Shown piece by piece: positions 1 to 8,859 of a stretch of DNA of 29,591 nucleotides. The number at the start of each line of letters is the position of its first letter. The stretch's first letter is position 1. The notes beneath the pieces were generated by a model that ran no database searches, was not told the DNA's origin, and saw nothing but the letters and a program-made list of their open reading frames with translations. Source of the stretch: SZAS-18 sp031370675 (GTDB lineage Bacteria; Verrucomicrobiota; Verrucomicrobiia; Chthoniobacterales; SZAS-18); contig JANMQT010000071.1 of NCBI GenBank assembly GCA_031370675.1, positions 1 to 29,591 on the forward strand, read 5' to 3'. Both the position numbers and the translations under genes were made by a program.

Positions 1-18
1 TTTCCCATCTTCCGAATC

Positions 19-1776
19 ATGCGATCGACCGCCCCCCTGCTGCTCAGCCTCCTCCTCGCCGTCCCGCCCCTTCGCGCCGCGCCGGACCCGGCCAAGTCGC
101 TCAACGATTTCCTGGCGGCCGAATGGGAATTCACGATGCAGCAAAGTCCGGTGTGGGCTTCCAACCTTGGCGACCGCCGCTTCAACGATCGCTGGGACGA
201 CCAGAGCTTGGCGGCCATTGCGGCGCGGCACGCGCACGATCAGGCGGCGCTGAAGCAACTCGCGGCCATTCCACGCGCCAAGCTCCCGGCGGCGGACCAG
301 CTTAATTATGATCTCTACGAGCTGGATCTGAAGAATCGGATCGAGGGTTATCGCTACCGTTTCTACCTCATGCCGGTGAACCAGCGCGAGGGCCCGCAAA
401 CCGCGGACGACACCGCCGCGTCGCTGCGCTTTGAGACGCTGAAGGATTACGAGGACTGGATGGCCCGCCTGCAGACATTTCCGACCATGCTGGCGCAGTC
501 GACCGACCTGATGCGCGAGGGGATCAAAGCCCGCATTGTGCAGCCCAAGATCGTCATGCAACGCGTGCCCGCGCAGCTCGCGAAACAGATTGTCGCCCAG
601 CCCGAGGACAGCGGCTTCTTCCGGCCCTTCAAGAAATTCCCGGCCGGCATCGCAGCGGCCGACCAGCAGCGACTGACGGCCGCGGCCAAGAAGGCAATCA
701 GCGAGGGCGTGGTGCCTGCGTTCGTGAAGTTCAAGGAATTTTTCGAAAAGGAATACCTGCCCGCCAGCTATGAGGGCGTTGGCATCTGGCAGCATCCCGA
801 GGGCGAGGCGGCCTACGCTTACGTGGCGCGCGTCTCGACGACCACCTCGCTGACGCCCGAGCAGATTCACGAGATTGGCTTGAAGGAGGTCGCGCGCATC
901 CGCGCCGAGATGGAAAAGATCAAGGATCAGGTCGGCTTCAAGGGCACCCTCGGTGAATTTTTCGTCCACCTCCGCACCGATCCGAAATTCTTCTACAAGA
1001 CCCCCGAGGAGTTGCTGGAGGCCTACCGCGCCATGGCCAAGGAAACGGATCCACTGCTCGTGAAGGTGTTCAAGATCATGCCGCGGATGCCCTACGGCGT
1101 GACGCCGATTCCGGCGATGATCGCGCCGGACACAACCACCGCCTACTACAGCGAGCCGGCCGCCGACGGCTCGCGCGCGGGTCGCTATTTCGTGAATTTG
1201 TACAAGCCGGAGACGCGGCCGAAGTGGGAGATGCGCGCCTTGTCGCTACATGAATCCGTCCCCGGTCATCATTTTCAAATTGCGATCGCGATGGAGCAGG
1301 ACGAGCTGCCGAAGTTCCGCCGCTACGGCGGCTACACCGCCTACATTGAAGGCTGGGCGCTGTATTGTGAATCGCTCGGCAACGAGATGGGGCTCTACGA
1401 CGATCCGTACGAGAAGTTCGGCGAACTGACCTACGACATGTGGCGCGCGGTGCGGCTCGTGGTGGACACCGGCATGCACTCGCTCAAATGGGATCGGCAG
1501 AAGGCGATCGACTTCTTCCTCGCCAACGCGGCGAAGACAGAGCTCGACGTGACCAACGAGATCGATCGCTACATCGCGTGGCCGGCCCAGGCGCTCGCTT
1601 ACAAGGTCGGCCAGCTCAAGATCAAGGAGTTGCGCGCCCGCGCCATCGCCGCGCTCGGGGATAAGTTCGATCTCCGCGCCTGGCACGATCACCTCCTCGC
1701 CTGCGGCGCCGTGCCGCTCGAGGTGCTCGAAAAACGCATGGATGCCTGGGTCGCCGCCCGCGTCGCGAAGAAGTAA
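19..1776 (+). CDS. Exported DUF885 family protein (putative zinc peptidase), copy 1
   Basis: This 585-residue protein starts with a hydrophobic signal peptide that ends near the Ala-rich segment at residues 18-21, so it is probably exported. It shows the DUF885 hallmark HESVPGHH at residues 411-418 and a downstream EGW motif with Glu444, the likely metal-binding set of a gluzincin-like peptidase. The C-terminal block around the DVTNEIDRYIAWP motif is also typical of the family. DUF885 proteins are mostly uncharacterised, so peptidase activity is inferred from the motif. The gene is followed by a close paralogue at 1937-3703, which indicates a tandem duplication. The ATG at 19 gives a complete signal peptide, but only 18 bases precede it in the window, so its promoter is not visible. 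No Shine-Dalgarno sequence is present. Confidence 0.9.
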   Translation: MRSTAPLLLSLLLAVPPLRAAPDPAKSLNDFLAAEWEFTMQQSPVWASNLGDRRFNDRWDDQSLAAIAARHAHDQAALKQLAAIPRAKLPAADQLNYDLYELDLKNRIEGYRYRFYLMPVNQREGPQTADDTAASLRFETLKDYEDWMARLQTFPTMLAQSTDLMREGIKARIVQPKIVMQRVPAQLAKQIVAQPEDSGFFRPFKKFPAGIAAADQQRLTAAAKKAISEGVVPAFVKFKEFFEKEYLPASYEGVGIWQHPEGEAAYAYVARVSTTTSLTPEQIHEIGLKEVARIRAEMEKIKDQVGFKGTLGEFFVHLRTDPKFFYKTPEELLEAYRAMAKETDPLLVKVFKIMPRMPYGVTPIPAMIAPDTTTAYYSEPAADGSRAGRYFVNLYKPETRPKWEMRALSLHESVPGHHFQIAIAMEQDELPKFRRYGGYTAYIEGWALYCESLGNEMGLYDDPYEKFGELTYDMWRAVRLVVDTGMHSLKWDRQKAIDFFLANAAKTELDVTNEIDRYIAWPAQALAYKVGQLKIKELRARAIAALGDKFDLRAWHDHLLACGAVPLEVLEKRMDAWVAARVAKK

Positions 1777-1783
1777 GAGTCTT

Positions 1784-1909
1784 ACCACCAAGCAATCCAA
1801 AGACCCCAAGGAGAAGAAGGATGAGACCAGCGTGCTGAGGCGCTGGCTCCCGACCATCGGCTCTCGACGCTCGACTCTCTTTCTTGGTGCACTTGGATTT
1901 CTTGGTGGT
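1784..1909. repeat. Long imperfect palindrome between the DUF885 paralogues
   Basis: A 17-base arm at 1784-1800 (ACCACCAAG...AATCCAA) is matched by its reverse complement at 1893-1909 with one mismatch. Similarity weakens further inward. An inner perfect 6-bp hairpin, CCAGCG/CGCTGG, lies at 1827-1846. A TCGACGCTCGAC stretch at 1864-1875 resembles the TTCGA-type elements elsewhere in the window. The element fills most of the 160-base gap between the two DUF885 genes. It may be a REP-like element or a transcript-stabilising or terminating structure. No U-tract is seen. Confidence 0.65.
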
Positions 1910-1936
1910 CGAAAATCACCGGCACGAAATCATCAT

Positions 1937-3703
1937 ATGCGCATCCCCCTCCCCCGCCTCGTCGTCCCATTCATCTTCCTCGTCGCATCCGTCCGCGCCG
2001 GCACGGCGCCGGACCCGGCCACGCAACTCAGGGAATTCTTCATGGCGGAATGGGAATGGTCGCTCAAGGAAAGCCCGGGACGCGCGTCGAACCTCGGTGA
2101 CCGCCGGTACAATGATCGGTGGGACGACCCCACCTTGCCGGCGATCGAAGGGCGCCATCAGCATCGCATCGACGCGCTCAAGCGCCTGCGAGCGATCCCA
2201 CGCGAAGGGCTCACGGCCAGCGATCGGATCAACTACGAGATCTTCGAGGATGAACTCAACCGGGCGATCGAGGCCAACCGCTTTCGCTTCTATCTCGCGC
2301 CGCTCGATCAGCGCGGCGGACCACAGACGGCCGATGAACTGGCCAGCTCCCTCCGCTTCACGACGCTGAAGGACTACGAGGATTGGCTGGCGCGCCTGCA
2401 GAGTTTTCCGCAGCGCCTGGATCAGATCGCCGATGTCATGCGCGAAGGAATCAAGGCGCACATCGTGCAGCCGAAAATTGTCATGAGCCGGATCCCGGCC
2501 CAGCTGGACAAGCAGATTGTCGTGAAGCCCGAGGACAGCGGGTTCTTCAAGCCGTTCCGCAAATTCCCGGCGGATATCAGCCCGAGCGATCAAGAGCGGC
2601 TCGTCGAGGGGGCGAAGAAGGCGATTGCGGAGGGCATAGTGCCGGCGTTCGTGAAATTCAAGGCGTTCTTCGAAAAGGATTACCTGCCTGCCTGCTACGA
2701 CGGCGTGGGCCTCTGGCAGCATCCTGACGGCGAGGCAGCCTACGCCAATCGCGCGCGCTTTTACACGACCACCAAGCTCACCCCGCAACAGATTCACGAC
2801 ATCGGACTAAAGGAGGTCGAGCGCATCCGGGGCGAGATGGAGAAGATCAAGGAGAAGGTTGGGTTCAAAGGCACGCTCGCGGAGTTCTTCGTGTTCCTGC
2901 GCACCGACCCGAAATTTTTCTATCCGACCGGCGAGGCCTTGCTGCAGGCCTATCGCGCGATGTCGCGGGAGACCGACCCGCTGCTCGTGAAGATTTTCAA
3001 GACCCTGCCGCGCATGCCGTATGGGGTGGAACCGATCCCGGCGATGATCGCGCCCGACACCACGACCGCGTACTACAGCGGCCCGGCCGCGGATGGCTCG
3101 CGCGCCGGGCGGTACTTTGTGAATCTCTACAAGCCGGAGACGCGGCCGAAATGGGAGATGCGGGCGCTGTCGCTGCATGAATCTGTCCCCGGTCACCACC
3201 TGCAGATCGCCCTCGCGCAGGAACAGGGCGAGCAACCGAACTTCCGGCGTTACGGCGGATACACCGCGTACGTGGAGGGCTGGGGGCTTTATTCGGAATC
3301 GCTCGGCAACGAGATGGGCCTGTACGAAGACCCGTACGAAAAATTCGGCGAGCTGACCTACGACATGTGGCGCGCCGTGCGGCTCGTGGTGGACACCGGA
3401 ATGCACGCGTTGAAGTGGGATCGGCAGAGGGCGATCGACTTCTTCCTGGCCAATGCCCCGAAGACAGAACTGGATGTGACCAACGAAATCGATCGCTACA
3501 TCGCGTGGCCGGGACAGGCGCTTGCCTACAAGATCGGCCAGCTCAAGATCCAGGAACTCCGGGCCCGGGCCACCGCCGCCCTCGGCCAGACGTTTGATCT
3601 GCGCGAGTGGCACGATCACCTCCTCGCATGCGGCGCCGTGCCACTCGAGGTGCTCGAAAAACGAATGGACGCCTGGGTCGCCGCGCAACTCGCGAAAAAA
3701 TAG
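1937..3703 (+). CDS. Exported DUF885 family protein (putative zinc peptidase), copy 2
   Basis: This 588-residue paralogue of the preceding gene matches it along its whole length. By eye there are only about 22 differences in the last 175 residues. The motif HESVPGHH is at residues 414-421, and an EGW motif follows. I chose the ATG at 1937 over an in-frame upstream start at 1742 for two reasons. It begins directly with a signal peptide (MRIPLPRLVVPFIFLVASV), and the upstream extension would run through the intergenic palindrome and overlap copy 1. The protein is probably exported to the periplasm or outer envelope. Its substrate is unknown. Synonymous differences from copy 1 are frequent, so the duplication is not recent. 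Confidence 0.9.
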   Translation: MRIPLPRLVVPFIFLVASVRAGTAPDPATQLREFFMAEWEWSLKESPGRASNLGDRRYNDRWDDPTLPAIEGRHQHRIDALKRLRAIPREGLTASDRINYEIFEDELNRAIEANRFRFYLAPLDQRGGPQTADELASSLRFTTLKDYEDWLARLQSFPQRLDQIADVMREGIKAHIVQPKIVMSRIPAQLDKQIVVKPEDSGFFKPFRKFPADISPSDQERLVEGAKKAIAEGIVPAFVKFKAFFEKDYLPACYDGVGLWQHPDGEAAYANRARFYTTTKLTPQQIHDIGLKEVERIRGEMEKIKEKVGFKGTLAEFFVFLRTDPKFFYPTGEALLQAYRAMSRETDPLLVKIFKTLPRMPYGVEPIPAMIAPDTTTAYYSGPAADGSRAGRYFVNLYKPETRPKWEMRALSLHESVPGHHLQIALAQEQGEQPNFRRYGGYTAYVEGWGLYSESLGNEMGLYEDPYEKFGELTYDMWRAVRLVVDTGMHALKWDRQRAIDFFLANAPKTELDVTNEIDRYIAWPGQALAYKIGQLKIQELRARATAALGQTFDLREWHDHLLACGAVPLEVLEKRMDAWVAAQLAKK

Positions 3704-3706
3704 AGG

Positions 3707-3810
3707 AGTCGAAGTTCGAAGGTCGAAAGCAGGACCCATTTGGCGACGATCCACTGCCCACCAGCGCACGAGTTCTCTGGCTTTCGACGATCGACGTTCG
3801 AAGTTCGACT
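3707..3810. repeat. TTCGA-rich palindrome after DUF885 copy 2
   Basis: The outer arm AGTCGAAGTTCGAA (3707-3720) pairs with TTCGAAGTTCGACT (3797-3810) with one mismatch. The continuing arm GGTCGAAAGC (3721-3730) pairs with GCTTTCGACG (3780-3789) with one mismatch and a 7-base bulge. The structure begins 3 bases after the upstream stop codon. The remaining gap to the next gene (to 3865) shows no other clear signal. Confidence 0.75.
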
Positions 3811-3865
3811 GCCCTTCCCGCCCTTTCTGCTTGTGCGCGCGGGGTGATCACGGACAGTCGCCCGA

Positions 3866-4858
3866 ATGCTGTCCCGGCCACTCCTGATCTTGGGCGCCCT
3901 CGCGGCGGCCGCGGTGATGTGGCTCCCGCCCGCCCGCCTGGAAGCGTCCGATATCTCGGAGGTTGGTGACATCCTGGCGAACGAAGGTTTCTCGGTGCTG
4001 GCGCTGCGGCGTGGCAGCGACGACCAGTTCGAACTCGCCGGGCGGGTCGCGGTCAACGGCATCCCAGGCCGGTTCCTCGTCGACACTGGGGCGCGGGTCA
4101 GCGTCATCGACCGGCGCAGCCTCAAACGCTTCAAGCTGACGAGCGAGCGCACCACGGCCCGCATTTCCGGCGCGCTGGGCGGGCGGACCGAGCGGTTGCG
4201 GGCGGCGCTCGCCACCAGCTTCCGCGTCGGACCTGCGGAAATGCGACCCTTCCTCTTTGGCGTCACCAACCTCGGGGCGCTCAACCAGTCCCGCGACCGG
4301 TCGGACGACGATTTCCACGGCCTCATCGGCACGGATGTCCTCCGCGCGTATCAATTCATCATCGACTTCCGCGGTCTGCGTTTCTTTGTGCGCCTGGACG
4401 ATCCAAAAAACGCCGCGCGTTCGAACCTGAGCAGCGTCCTTAAGCGCAACGGGTACGTCGAGATTCCCCTGTCCCGCGTGGCGAACAGCGAATTTGAATT
4501 CACCGCGCACGTCAACGGGACCGACTTTTCCATGCTCGTCGACACGGGCGCGGCCGTGACATTGCTGGATCGCACCCAGGCCCGCGCCGCGGGGCTCCGG
4601 CTCCAGCAGACCGACGAAGTCGTGCGCGGAGCGGCGGGCACCAGCCGGGGCCTGATGCTGGCGGAGATCACAAGTTTCCGCGCGGGAGGGTTTTCGACCG
4701 GGCCGCTGCAGATGGCCGTGACGGACCTGGCGCCACTCAACGCGCAGTTTGCCGCCGCCGGGCGGCCGCCCCTCGGCGGGTACCTGGGCAGCGACTTCCT
4801 GCGGGCCAAGAACGCGATCATCGATTGTGCGAATCTCCGCCTGTACCTTCGGGACTAG
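3866..4858 (+). CDS. Exported protein with two retropepsin-like aspartic protease domains
   Basis: The 330-residue product begins with a hydrophobic signal or anchor segment (about residues 4-22). It then carries two similar domains. Domain 1 has the active-site-type motif LVDTGA with Asp73 and a later LIGTDVL. Domain 2 has LVDTGA with Asp226 and a later YLGSDFL. DTG followed by the hydrophobic-hydrophobic-Gly motif is the signature of retropepsin-like aspartic proteases (pepsin clan). Retroviral enzymes are homodimers with one DTG per chain, so two DTG lobes in one chain could pair within the molecule, as in pepsin. Whether it is an active protease is inference. The ATG at 3866 keeps the signal peptide. 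No Shine-Dalgarno is seen. It is on the same strand as the DUF885 pair but separated from them by the palindrome. Confidence 0.85.
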   Translation: MLSRPLLILGALAAAAVMWLPPARLEASDISEVGDILANEGFSVLALRRGSDDQFELAGRVAVNGIPGRFLVDTGARVSVIDRRSLKRFKLTSERTTARISGALGGRTERLRAALATSFRVGPAEMRPFLFGVTNLGALNQSRDRSDDDFHGLIGTDVLRAYQFIIDFRGLRFFVRLDDPKNAARSNLSSVLKRNGYVEIPLSRVANSEFEFTAHVNGTDFSMLVDTGAAVTLLDRTQARAAGLRLQQTDEVVRGAAGTSRGLMLAEITSFRAGGFSTGPLQMAVTDLAPLNAQFAAAGRPPLGGYLGSDFLRAKNAIIDCANLRLYLRD

Positions 4859-4873
4859 GACCCTGTCGAAATA

Positions 4874-5959
4874 GTGGCTCCTGGGCCGCCGCTCCACTTT
4901 GACGCGGAGGCCCTTTGCGGTTTCCTTCCCCTCCCGCCCGGGCGTCTCCGGTGTATTTCCGTGTCCGACCTTTTTCCCAGACCCCGCCGCAACCCGGATG
5001 CCGGCAAACGGAACCTCAGCCGCGCCAAAGTGAGCGCGGTGCCCGCTCCGCCCGAGGCGGCGCTATACCCACCGGCACCCGAAAGCGTCGGACTCCGGCC
5101 GAAGAACGGCTGGCTGCTGGGCGACTTCGTCACCGACGTGTTGATTCCCTCGTACCTCGCTCCGCGCACCGGGAAACAGCAAATCAAGCCGACCTTCCCC
5201 CAACTTCGCACCGGCCAGATTTGCATCACCTGGATCGGTCATGCGTCGTTCCTCGTCCAAATCGGCGGCCGGAACATCCTGATCGATCCCAACTGGAGCC
5301 TTTGGCTGAAGGTCATCAAGCGCGTGCGCAAACCCGGCCTGCGCATCCGCGACCTGCCGCTGATCGATCTCGTGCTGGTCACGCACGCGCATTTCGATCA
5401 CCTCGACAAGCGCACCCTGCGCGCCGTCGCCGCCAACCAGCCCATCGTGGTGCCCTTCGGCGTCGGCAGCCTGGTGCACGATTTGGGCTTCGAGCGCGTG
5501 CATGAACTCGAGCACTGGGGCTCGATCAACTTTGGCGATTTGAAGGTGACCCTCACGCCCTGCCATCATTGGGGCGCGCGCCTCCTCGCGGACCAACATC
5601 GTGGCTACGGCGGCTTCGTCCTCAGCCAGGGCGGTCGATCCGTTTTTCATTGCGGCGACACGGCCTACTTCGAGGGCATTCGGGAGATCGGCGAGCGCTG
5701 CCCGATCGAGATCGCGCTGCTGCCGATCGGGGCGTACGACGCGCCGACGGGCCGCGAGGTGCACATGAACCCGGAGGAAGCGGTGCAGTCGTTCGTGGAA
5801 CTGAACGCAAAATGGCTCGTGCCGATGCACTACGGCAGCTTTCCGCTCGGCCTCGAGCCGATCAATGAGCCACCCGAGCGCCTGATCGCCCGCGCCTGCG
5901 AACTTGGGATCGAGGACCGCGTCATCCTCCTTGAGGAAGGCCACCCGTGGGTGTTTTAA
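4874..5959 (+). CDS. Metallo-beta-lactamase-fold hydrolase, UlaG/NAPE-PLD-like
   Basis: The 361-residue frame shows the MBL-fold set. WIGHASFLVQ is followed by ILIDPN. The metal site HAHFDHLD is at residues 171-178. Further on are CHHWGAR, HCGDTAYF and a C-terminal MHYGSF. This order matches the branch containing UlaG-like lactonases and NAPE-hydrolysing phospholipase D-like proteins, probably cytoplasmic. The substrate is not predictable. The start is uncertain. GTG at 4874 lies 15 bases after the preceding stop, while GTG at 4961 would remove 29 residues that do not look conserved. The 3' end overlaps the convergent pgl gene by 4 bases, with the two stop codons interleaved. Confidence 0.88.
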   Translation: MAPGPPLHFDAEALCGFLPLPPGRLRCISVSDLFPRPRRNPDAGKRNLSRAKVSAVPAPPEAALYPPAPESVGLRPKNGWLLGDFVTDVLIPSYLAPRTGKQQIKPTFPQLRTGQICITWIGHASFLVQIGGRNILIDPNWSLWLKVIKRVRKPGLRIRDLPLIDLVLVTHAHFDHLDKRTLRAVAANQPIVVPFGVGSLVHDLGFERVHELEHWGSINFGDLKVTLTPCHHWGARLLADQHRGYGGFVLSQGGRSVFHCGDTAYFEGIREIGERCPIEIALLPIGAYDAPTGREVHMNPEEAVQSFVELNAKWLVPMHYGSFPLGLEPINEPPERLIARACELGIEDRVILLEEGHPWVF

Positions 5960-6750
5960 TTTGGCGGTAGCCGCGGCGCGGCGGCGGCAGCCGCGTCCAC
6001 CAACCACAGCGTTTCGCCGTTGAGCGAGACGATGCCCTGCGCCGGATAGCGGTCCGGGGCCGACGGACCTTCCAGCACCGATTTCAGCACGCGCGCCTTG
6101 TCCGGGCCGGCCACCAGGAAAATGACCGCGCGCGCATGTCGCAGCACGGGCGGAGTCATCGTGATCCGGTAGGTCGAAAGTTTGTCCACCCAGACCGCGC
6201 AGACCGTGATCGCATTCTCCCGCAAGGCGGAGGTGCCGGGAAAAATGGACGCCGTGTGGCCGTCCGGCCCCATCCCAAGCAACATTACGTCAAACTCCGG
6301 CAGGTGACCCGGGCCAAAATGTCGTTCCAGTTCGCGCGCGTATTCGATGGCCGCGTCGTCCGGGGCCGGGAGTTCGCCACGGATGCGGTGGACGTTGCCC
6401 GGTGGCAGTAGATCTGACGCGAGGCGATCGAACATCGCCTCGTGCGCCATACGAAAATTACTGTCCGAGTGATCCGGCGAGACGTGGCGCTCGTCGCCAA
6501 AGAAGAAATGCACCCTTGCCCAGGGCACGCGATCGCGGAACGCGGGTTTCTCCGCCAGCAGCCGGTAGAGTGACTTCGGGGTCGAGCCGCCGGCGAGCGC
6601 CATGGCAGCCGTCCCGCGCTCGTGCACCGCGTTTTCGAGCCGCCGCACGACCTCCTCCGCGGCCGCGTGCGTGAGCGTAGCCGAATCGGCGAAGCACTGC
6701 ACGATCCGCCGCGCGGAAAACTGGGTCGGATCCAAATCGTCGGGAAGCAT
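5956..6750 (-). CDS. pgl: 6-phosphogluconolactonase
   Basis: This 264-residue protein, the usual length for the DevB/SOL type, hydrolyses 6-phosphogluconolactone to 6-phosphogluconate in the oxidative pentose phosphate pathway in the cytoplasm. Diagnostic motifs are ALAGGSTPKSLY near residues 51-62, the block FFFGDERHVSPDHSDSNFRM, and LLGMGPDGHTASIFPG. The ATG at 6750 precedes a normal N-terminus. No zwf or gnd gene is nearby. It is the last gene of a possible minus-strand run prfC, VOC protein, pgl (gaps of 51 and 87 bases). Its stop codon overlaps the stop of the convergent MBL-fold gene. Confidence 0.95.
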   Translation of the reverse strand: MLPDDLDPTQFSARRIVQCFADSATLTHAAAEEVVRRLENAVHERGTAAMALAGGSTPKSLYRLLAEKPAFRDRVPWARVHFFFGDERHVSPDHSDSNFRMAHEAMFDRLASDLLPPGNVHRIRGELPAPDDAAIEYARELERHFGPGHLPEFDVMLLGMGPDGHTASIFPGTSALRENAITVCAVWVDKLSTYRITMTPPVLRHARAVIFLVAGPDKARVLKSVLEGPSAPDRYPAQGIVSLNGETLWLVDAAAAAAPRLPPN

Positions 6751-6837
6751 GGCAGCGCGGCCGCACGGCGGCGCGCGCAGCGGATAGTGCGGGAGTTCCG
6801 CGGCCGATGCACCAACTTTTGCGGAGCGGAATTTCGC

Positions 6838-7221
6838 TTACGTCAGAATTTGAAAATGTGGATTCTCGATAATGCCGAAAAGATTTCCCAACAGGTCGCG
6901 CACGAGCGCGACCTTGATTCCGCCACCGACGTCCTTCACCTCTTCGAAGCTCGTCGCGCCTTGGGAGACGAGATGCGCCAGTCCGGCCTCGGCATTCGCC
7001 ACGCCCCAATAGATGTTCACGGCCACGGCCGTCTCCGGATGATCGCCCGCCGATTCCGGGTGCAGGCCCAGCTCGTAGCCACCCGCGTTGAAGCCCACGT
7101 AAAACGGTTCGTCGAAATAGGGTCCGAACCCCAGCACCTTCGTGTACCAGGCCCTCGCCTCCTCAAGGCGGTCGCCCACTCGAAAAATGCAGGTGCGCAG
7201 GCCGAGAAAACGGGTGCTCAT
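6838..7221 (-). CDS. VOC-superfamily (glyoxalase-like) protein
   Basis: The 127-residue product has the length and fold pattern of a vicinal-oxygen-chelate domain pair. It has an N-terminal strand followed by ARAWYTKVLGF, a central YELGLHPE, and a C-terminal VRDLLGNLFGIIENP typical of the second half. Members include glyoxalase I, dioxygenases and resistance proteins. The residues visible here do not identify a specific reaction. It lies 51 bases downstream of prfC on the same strand and may be co-transcribed with it. The ATG at 7221 is not preceded by a Shine-Dalgarno. Confidence 0.85.
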   Translation of the reverse strand: MSTRFLGLRTCIFRVGDRLEEARAWYTKVLGFGPYFDEPFYVGFNAGGYELGLHPESAGDHPETAVAVNIYWGVANAEAGLAHLVSQGATSFEEVKDVGGGIKVALVRDLLGNLFGIIENPHFQILT

Positions 7222-7272
7222 GGCTGGACGGTACGCATTCCATTCAACGCGTTCAATGGCCCGCGCGAATGA

Positions 7273-8859
7273 TCATTCCGGCAAATCGAGCAGCGCCACG
7301 CCGGCGTTGATTTCGCCGAAGTAGCGCTGGGTCCACGTGTTCGGAAACAGGAGCGCGGGGCGTCCGCTGGAATCCTCCGCGAGGCGCACGTCCGTCGGCA
7401 GGCGCAGGGTCTTGGTCTCGGTGCCGGCCGGCAGCCACTTCGCGCATTCCCAAGGCGCGTTCTCGAGCCGCGAATCCGCGCCGTACTCGCTTTGCAGGCG
7501 GTATTGCACGACCTCGAACTGCAACGGGCCCACGGCCGCGAGCAGCGGAATTTTTTGCACCGCGTCTGGAAATTGAAAAAGCTGGACCACGCCCTCCTGC
7601 AGCAACTGCTCCAAGCCCTGCCGGAACTGCTTGAACTTCCCCGTGTTGGGATTGTGCAAAAACGCGAAACATTCCGGGGGAAAGCGCGGAATCTCGTCGT
7701 AACGCACGCGCGGATCCTCCGCGAGGGTGTCGCCGATGCCGAAGTCGTTGTAGCCGACCAATCCGATGATGTCGCCCGGCCACGCCTCCTCCATCGTCTC
7801 GCGGTCCTTGGCGAAGAGCCGGTGCGCGTTGGAGAGCCGCACCTTTTTGCCGGTGCGCGAATGCGTGACCTGCATGTCGCGATCGAAGCGCCCCGAACAA
7901 ACGCGCAGGAAGGCGATCCGATCGCGATGCCGCGGATCCATGTTCGCCTGGATCTTGAAGATGAAGCCGCTGAACTTGTCGTCCCGCGGATCAATCGGTC
8001 CCGCCTCCACCGCCACCCGCCCCACCGGCGGGACGGAGCGGTCGAGAAAATTGTCGAGCAGGAGCTGCACGCCGAAATTGTTCATCGCGCTGCCGAAGAA
8101 CACCGGCGTCTGCGTGCCGTCGTGCACGCGCCCGGGGGAGTATTCCACACCGGCGATGTCCAGCATTTCCAGCTCCTCCACCGCCTTGGCGTAACTGTCT
8201 TCATCGAGCTTTGCGCGCACCGCCGGATCGGAGAGCTCGGTCACGCTCACGGGTGCGACGTACTGGCCGCCGCCGGGAATCTTCTCAAACAGGTGCACCT
8301 GTTTCGCCTGCCGATCGTAGACGCCACGAAATTCGAAGCCCGTGCCCAGCGGCCAGTTCACCGGGAAAGCGCCGATCCCAAGCACGCTCTCCAACTCGTC
8401 GAGCAACGCGAGCGGCTCCCGCGTCGGTCGATCCATCTTGTTGAAGAAGGTGAAGATGGGCACCCCGCGCTTGCGGCAGACCTCGAAGAGCTTCCGCGTT
8501 TGCGCCTCGATCCCCTTGCCCGCGTCGATCACCATGATCACGGCGTCCACCGCGGTGAGCACGCGGTAGGTGTCCTCGGAAAAATCGCGGTGACCCGGCG
8601 TGTCGAGCAGGTTGATCTTGTATCCGCGGTACTCGAACTGCAGCACCGTCGAGCTGATCGAGATGCCACGCTTCTTCTCCAGTTCCATCCAGTCGGACGT
8701 CGCCGCCCGCTGTGATTTGCGCGCGGTCACCGAGCCCGCGAGCTGTACGGCGCCGCCGTAGAGGAGAAGCTTCTCGGTCAGCGTCGTCTTGCCGGCGTCC
8801 GGGTGCGAAATGATCGCAAAGGTGCGGCGGCGCTGGATTTCTTCGGTCGGCAAAGGCAT
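7273..8859 (-). CDS. prfC: Peptide chain release factor 3
   Basis: RF3 is the translational GTPase that removes RF1/RF2 from the ribosome after termination. The P-loop SHPDAGKTT is at residues 18-26. It is followed by the switch region RAATSDWMELEKKRGISI, the G3 motif LDTPGHRDFSEDTYR and the G4 motif NKMD, a combination specific to RF3 rather than EF-G. I chose the ATG at 8859 because it gives 528 residues, essentially the length of the E. coli protein, with the family N-terminus MPLPTEEIQRRRTFAIISHP. The longer frame starting at 8940 adds 27 residues of non-conserved, proline- and arginine-rich translation. The upstream 216-base gap is shared with a divergent gene. Confidence 0.96.
   Translation of the reverse strand: MPLPTEEIQRRRTFAIISHPDAGKTTLTEKLLLYGGAVQLAGSVTARKSQRAATSDWMELEKKRGISISSTVLQFEYRGYKINLLDTPGHRDFSEDTYRVLTAVDAVIMVIDAGKGIEAQTRKLFEVCRKRGVPIFTFFNKMDRPTREPLALLDELESVLGIGAFPVNWPLGTGFEFRGVYDRQAKQVHLFEKIPGGGQYVAPVSVTELSDPAVRAKLDEDSYAKAVEELEMLDIAGVEYSPGRVHDGTQTPVFFGSAMNNFGVQLLLDNFLDRSVPPVGRVAVEAGPIDPRDDKFSGFIFKIQANMDPRHRDRIAFLRVCSGRFDRDMQVTHSRTGKKVRLSNAHRLFAKDRETMEEAWPGDIIGLVGYNDFGIGDTLAEDPRVRYDEIPRFPPECFAFLHNPNTGKFKQFRQGLEQLLQEGVVQLFQFPDAVQKIPLLAAVGPLQFEVVQYRLQSEYGADSRLENAPWECAKWLPAGTETKTLRLPTDVRLAEDSSGRPALLFPNTWTQRYFGEINAGVALLDLPE

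Noticed and set aside
1742..1936. Extended start for DUF885 copy 2
   Set aside because: The extra 65 residues would be translated from the end of copy 1 and the intergenic palindrome. The ATG at 1937 begins a good signal peptide.
7492..8715. 407-residue plus-strand frame opposite prfC
   Set aside because: It lies entirely within prfC, whose G1, G3 and G4 motifs are clear. The antisense translation is His/Arg-rich and unrecognisable.
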